64,000 bases of DNA, taken from contig NZ_CP159218.1 in the NCBI RefSeq assembly GCF_040438885.1, positions 3,968,001 through 4,032,000 of the forward strand. The letters run 5' to 3'. The notes under the pieces were generated by a model. The model was not told the origin of the DNA. It saw nothing but the letters and a program-made list of their open reading frames with translations, and did no database searches. Both the position numbers and the translations under genes were made by a program. Origin of the DNA: Nakamurella sp. A5-74 (GTDB taxonomy: Bacteria > Actinomycetota > Actinomycetes > Mycobacteriales > Nakamurellaceae). Numbering within the stretch: the stretch's first letter is position 1; every line of letters starts with the position of its first letter. Below are positions 61,492 through 64,000 of the stretch, piece after piece.

Positions 61492-61599
61492 GAGGGGTGG
61501 TGTGCCGGGTCAGGGAGTGGCTCGGGCATGGGCGGGACCCCGCTCGTGAGCCTGCGAACGCGCGGGGCCCGCCGGGCGGGACCCGGCACACCACCACTC
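61492..61599. repeat. 108-bp hairpin element with TGAGCCTGCGAA apical loop, copy B
   Basis: Outer 20-base arms (61492-61511 / 61580-61599) pair at 19 of 20 positions. An inner stem (61538-61546 / 61559-61567) with one mismatch closes on the loop TGAGCCTGCGAA at 61547-61558, identical to copy A at 41701-41809. Stem sequences differ fully from copy A. Confidence 0.75.
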
Positions 61600-61648
61600 G
61601 CGCCCGTAGAAGAGCTTCCGGCAAGCCCCACTGTGGGACGCTGACCGG

Positions 61649-62896
61649 GTGCGGATGCAATTCACCGCGGGACCCGACCCGACGGACCTGTTGACCCTCC
61701 CGTGGTCGACGGCATTGCAGGACTGGCCCAAGGACGTCCTGGTCAGTCTGCCGCGCGGGATCTCGCGGCACATCGTGCGCTTCGCGCGCATCGGCGGTTT
61801 GGTCTACGCCATCAAGGAGATCTCCGCCGATCTCGCCGAGCGGGAGTACGACCTGCTGCGCACGCTGGCTCGCACCGGCATCCCGGTGGTCGAGGCGGTC
61901 GGCGTGGTCGCCTCGCGCACCACCCCCGAGGGCGAACCGCTCGATGCCGCGCTCGTCACCAAGCACCTGCGGTTCTCGCTGCCCTACCGCGCCCTGTTCT
62001 CCCGGCGGCTCGACCCGGACCTGGAGCCGAAGCTGTTGGACGCGCTGGCGGAACTTCTCGTCCGGTTGCACCTGGTCGGCTTCGCCTGGGGCGACTGCTC
62101 GCTGTCCAACACCCTCTTCCGCCGCGATGCCGGAGCGCTCGCCGCCTACCTGGTCGACGCCGAGACCGGGTCGATCCGCGAATCGCTGTCCGACGGTCAA
62201 CGGCAGGGCGATCTCGACATCGCCGAGACCAACCTGGCCGGTGAGCTGCTCGACCTGCAGATGTCCGGCCTGCTGCCCGAGTCGGTGGACCCGCTGGAGA
62301 CCGCGCTGTCCGTTGTCGACCGGTACGAGCGGCTCTGGCACGAGCTCACCGCACCACAACAGCTCGGCGCCGGCGAATGGTGGCAGATCGAGCGGAAGAT
62401 GCGTCGCCTCAACGAACTCGGCTACGACGTCGGCGAGATCCAGGTCGACGAGTCCGACGCGGGCCCGCTGTTGCGCACCCAGGTGGTGGAGGCCGGGCAT
62501 CATCGTCGTCGGCTCGCCGAGCTGACCGGCCTGTCGGTCCAGGAGAACCAGGCCCGGCGCATCCTCAACGACCTGGACACCTATCGCAGCCAGGCGGTGA
62601 TGCCCGGCAACGACATCGACGAGTTCACCGTCGCCGAACACTGGCTGATGGACGTCTTCGAGCCCGTCATCGAGGCCGTCCCACGAGAGCTGCGGGACAC
62701 CCTGGAACCGGCGGAGATCTTCCACGAGGTGCTGGAGCACCGCTGGTTCCTGTCCGAGGCCGCCGGCCGCGAGGTCTCGATGGACGACGCTGCTCGCTCC
62801 TACATGCAGACCGTGCTGCCCTTCCGTCCGCACGAGGAGTCCATGCTGGACACCGCCCTGATGGGCGTCGGCTCGGTGGACGAAGCCCCGGACTGA
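61649..62896 (+). CDS. DUF4032 protein with kinase-like (LPS-kinase type) fold
   Basis: A 415-residue protein. The N-terminal ~200 residues resemble small-molecule/lipopolysaccharide kinases: VYAIKEISADLAEREYDLLR (nucleotide-binding Lys), LAELLVRLHLVGFAWGDCSLSNTLF (catalytic-loop equivalent, D-x-x-x-x-N) and AYLVDAETGSI (D-E in place of DFG). The DUF4032 region follows (EWWQIERKMRRLNELGYDVGEIQV, AEHWLMDVFEPVIEAV). A conserved actinobacterial protein of unknown role. GTG 61649, or ATG two codons on; no clear ribosome site. Confidence 0.85.
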   Translation: MRMQFTAGPDPTDLLTLPWSTALQDWPKDVLVSLPRGISRHIVRFARIGGLVYAIKEISADLAEREYDLLRTLARTGIPVVEAVGVVASRTTPEGEPLDAALVTKHLRFSLPYRALFSRRLDPDLEPKLLDALAELLVRLHLVGFAWGDCSLSNTLFRRDAGALAAYLVDAETGSIRESLSDGQRQGDLDIAETNLAGELLDLQMSGLLPESVDPLETALSVVDRYERLWHELTAPQQLGAGEWWQIERKMRRLNELGYDVGEIQVDESDAGPLLRTQVVEAGHHRRRLAELTGLSVQENQARRILNDLDTYRSQAVMPGNDIDEFTVAEHWLMDVFEPVIEAVPRELRDTLEPAEIFHEVLEHRWFLSEAAGREVSMDDAARSYMQTVLPFRPHEESMLDTALMGVGSVDEAPD

Positions 62897-62981
62897 GCTC
62901 GTCGGCGAATCCCGTCGCGTTCCGGCACCGTTGTTACGGGCGTCATGGAGCGAGCTTCAGCACATTCGTGCAGGTCAGACG

Positions 62982-63057
62982 TGGAGCCACCAAGGGGACT
63001 TGAACCCCTAACCTTTGCTTTACAAGAGCACTGCGCTACCGATTGCGCCATGGTGGC
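62982..63057 (-). tRNA. tRNA-Thr (UGU)
   Basis: Leftward cloverleaf of 76 bases including an encoded CCA end. Acceptor arms GCCACCA / TGGTGGC pair fully, the D arm is GCGC/GCGC, the T arm AGGGG-TTCAAGT-CCCCT, and the anticodon loop CTTGTAA gives UGU, reading ACA. The outermost anticodon-stem pair (G27-A43) is a mismatch. Confidence 0.93.
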
Positions 63058-63117
63058 CTGCCGGAATCCGGCGCGACCAGCCTAACCGAGTGCGCACGGG
63101 CGCTGGTCCCCCTGTGG

Positions 63118-63234
63118 CGTTCGCTCACGTGACAGCCAGCCGCTCACGGTCGAGCGTGGGCGCCGAACGTGAGCGGATCGACCCCGGGGCTCGTCGCCAC
63201 GTCGCCTGGTCACCAGATGACGTTCGCTCACGTG
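63118..63234. repeat. Repeated CGTTCGCTCACGTG motif
   Basis: CGTTCGCTCACGTG occurs at 63118-63131 and 63221-63234, with an inverted partial copy GAACGTGAGCG near 63164 and a degenerate one near 63140. They fill the gap between tRNA-Thr and the VanW gene's 3' end. Confidence 0.6.
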
Positions 63235-63263
63235 CCGCCGGTCGGGCCTCAGTAACCCGCAGT

Positions 63264-64000
63264 TCAGTTGTTGCTCGGCGGGACCGTCGGAACGGTGGCG
63301 CCGGGGCCGGGCGCCGGCCCGGAGGACGGAGCCACGGGCCCGCTGGACACGGGCACGCTGGACACGGGCACGCTGGACACGGGCTCGCTGGACTCGGGCG
63401 TGGTCGGGGCCGGCGGGGGCGGCTCGCAGATCACCTGGAACTGGCCGTTGTAGACAGTGGTCTGCTTCTCCCGCTTGAGCTCCTTGCCGGCCAGGTCGCG
63501 GATGATCCTGGTGTCGTCGATGGAGAAACCCGACGTGCCGTCGGAGTCATTGCAACTCTCGCCGTAGGGGATCGTCGTCGTGGGCGGTGGCGTGATGTCA
63601 TAGCGATCGCTCGCCACCGACTCGACCTCCACCTGCTTCGTCCCGAACAACGTCACCGTGATCGACGACTCCGTCCAGATGGTCTTCACCAGGACCGCAG
63701 TCGGGTAGTCGTTCTTGAAGACGAAGTCGATGTCGGGGATGAAGATCGTCGCCTCCCGACCGGCCGGGTAGCGGCTGATCCAGTACGAGTGCGCCTGGTG
63801 CTCGATCTGCTGCAGACCGGCGAAGTAGGTGGCGTTGTAGAACGTCGTGGTGAACTGACTCAATCCCCCGCCGATGGCCTTGCCGGGACGCCCGTTCTCG
63901 ATGATCCCGGACTCGATGTACCCCTGCTCGGTGCCGCGCGGGCCGGTGAAGTCGTTGAGCGAGAACGTTTCTCCCGGCTGGATGATGACACCGTTCATCT
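63264..64000 (-). CDS. VanW-family protein, N-terminus cut by the window edge
   Basis: The C-terminal ~245 residues of a VanW-domain protein. MNGVIIQPGETFSLNDFTGPRG, YIESGIIENGRPGKAIGGGLSQFTTTFYNATYFAG and HSYWISRYPAGREATI are the family signature (the Gly-Gly-Gly-x-x-Q motif is intact). A G5-like strand region (KELKREKQTTVYNGQFQVIC) follows, then a Pro/Ser/Val tail coded by 15-bp DNA repeats. VanW proteins are exported envelope proteins of unclear role. The ATG at 63998 is inside the conserved domain, so the real start is outside the window. Confidence 0.9.
   Translation of the reverse strand, partial: MNGVIIQPGETFSLNDFTGPRGTEQGYIESGIIENGRPGKAIGGGLSQFTTTFYNATYFAGLQQIEHQAHSYWISRYPAGREATIFIPDIDFVFKNDYPTAVLVKTIWTESSITVTLFGTKQVEVESVASDRYDITPPPTTTIPYGESCNDSDGTSGFSIDDTRIIRDLAGKELKREKQTTVYNGQFQVICEPPPPAPTTPESSEPVSSVPVSSVPVSSGPVAPSSGPAPGPGATVPTVPPSNN
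63341..63400 (-). repeat. Four 15-bp tandem repeats coding the VanW protein tail
   Basis: CGCTGGACACGGGCA units at 63341, 63356, 63371 and 63386 (the last two with one to three changes) encode the SSVPV/SSGPV run near the C-terminus. In-frame, so copy number can vary without frameshift. Confidence 0.85.

Noticed and set aside
62982-63057. Attachment site or integrated element at tRNA-Thr
   Set aside because: No integrase gene or duplicate of the tRNA 3' end was seen within the window; only short local repeats lie next to it.

Overview
The window is about 70% G+C, with dense genes on both strands, many GTG starts, stop/start overlaps of the GTGA and TGATG type, and several genes preceded by a TANNNT box but no Shine-Dalgarno sequence. 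This is a high-GC actinobacterium. The block XPB helicase / XPB-partner protein / small protein / moaC-moaB-moaE matches, with interruptions, the Mycobacterium tuberculosis Rv0861c-Rv0866 order, but the rest of the content (cyanophycin genes, dispersed palindromic repeats) points to a non-mycobacterial actinomycete. I cannot name the genus.

Layout. 0-11.5 kb: metabolic and membrane genes (Pro/Gln-rich membrane protein, PoxB-type pyruvate oxidase, HxlR regulator with a divergent SnoaL-like gene, NmrA-like oxidoreductase, deazaflavin-dependent nitroreductase, S9 peptidase, methylthioadenosine phosphorylase with an overlapping methyltransferase). 11.6-12.1 kb: a decayed XRE regulator and a six-copy 19-bp tandem repeat. 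12.1-16 kb: leftward molybdenum-cofactor operon (moaC, moaB, moaE, MocA-like transferase) with a malic enzyme and a small conserved protein inside it. 16-24 kb: helicase block (XPB-partner, DUF3516 SKI2-like helicase, XPB). 24-28 kb: lipoprotein with a binding-protein fold, aldo/keto reductase, and an AbiEi-type gene bracketed by two nested palindromes. 28-31.3 kb: groEL behind two CIRCE operators and a tail-anchored Ser/Thr kinase. 31.5-33.5 kb: two small DUF6199 proteins, a relic of LGFP repeats and an intact NlpC/P60-LGFP protein.

33.6-42.8 kb holds a cyanophycin locus: cyanophycin synthetase cphA, cyanophycinase cphB, and a CphA-like Mur ligase that lacks the ATP-grasp domain. moeA and a DUF6457 gene sit between the two ligases. 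42.9-50.9 kb is a tellurium-resistance-type (Ter) stress locus: terD and a DUF475 (TerC-like) gene leftward, and divergently a four-gene operon (helical protein, CitE/HpcH-like lyase, an 842-residue PRTase_2-TRSP-StiP-PELOTA fusion, HAD phosphatase). This operon is the best candidate for an under-studied system.

51-64 kb: RmlC-like epimerase, phosphatidylserine decarboxylase and synthase (psd-pssA, overlapping), S66 peptidase, ATP-dependent DNA ligase, DUF3263, a free-standing LigD phosphoesterase domain, a Tat/lipobox alpha/beta hydrolase, a WYL regulator with a palindromic site beside it, a VOC protein, an amidase, a DUF4032 protein, tRNA-Thr(UGU), and a VanW protein cut by the window edge. 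Dispersed repeats of the type GGTCTCGACNCGCTCGT occur in four intergenic regions, and two of these lie next to 109/108-bp hairpin elements that share the same apical loop. No CRISPR array, transposase gene or prophage was seen.
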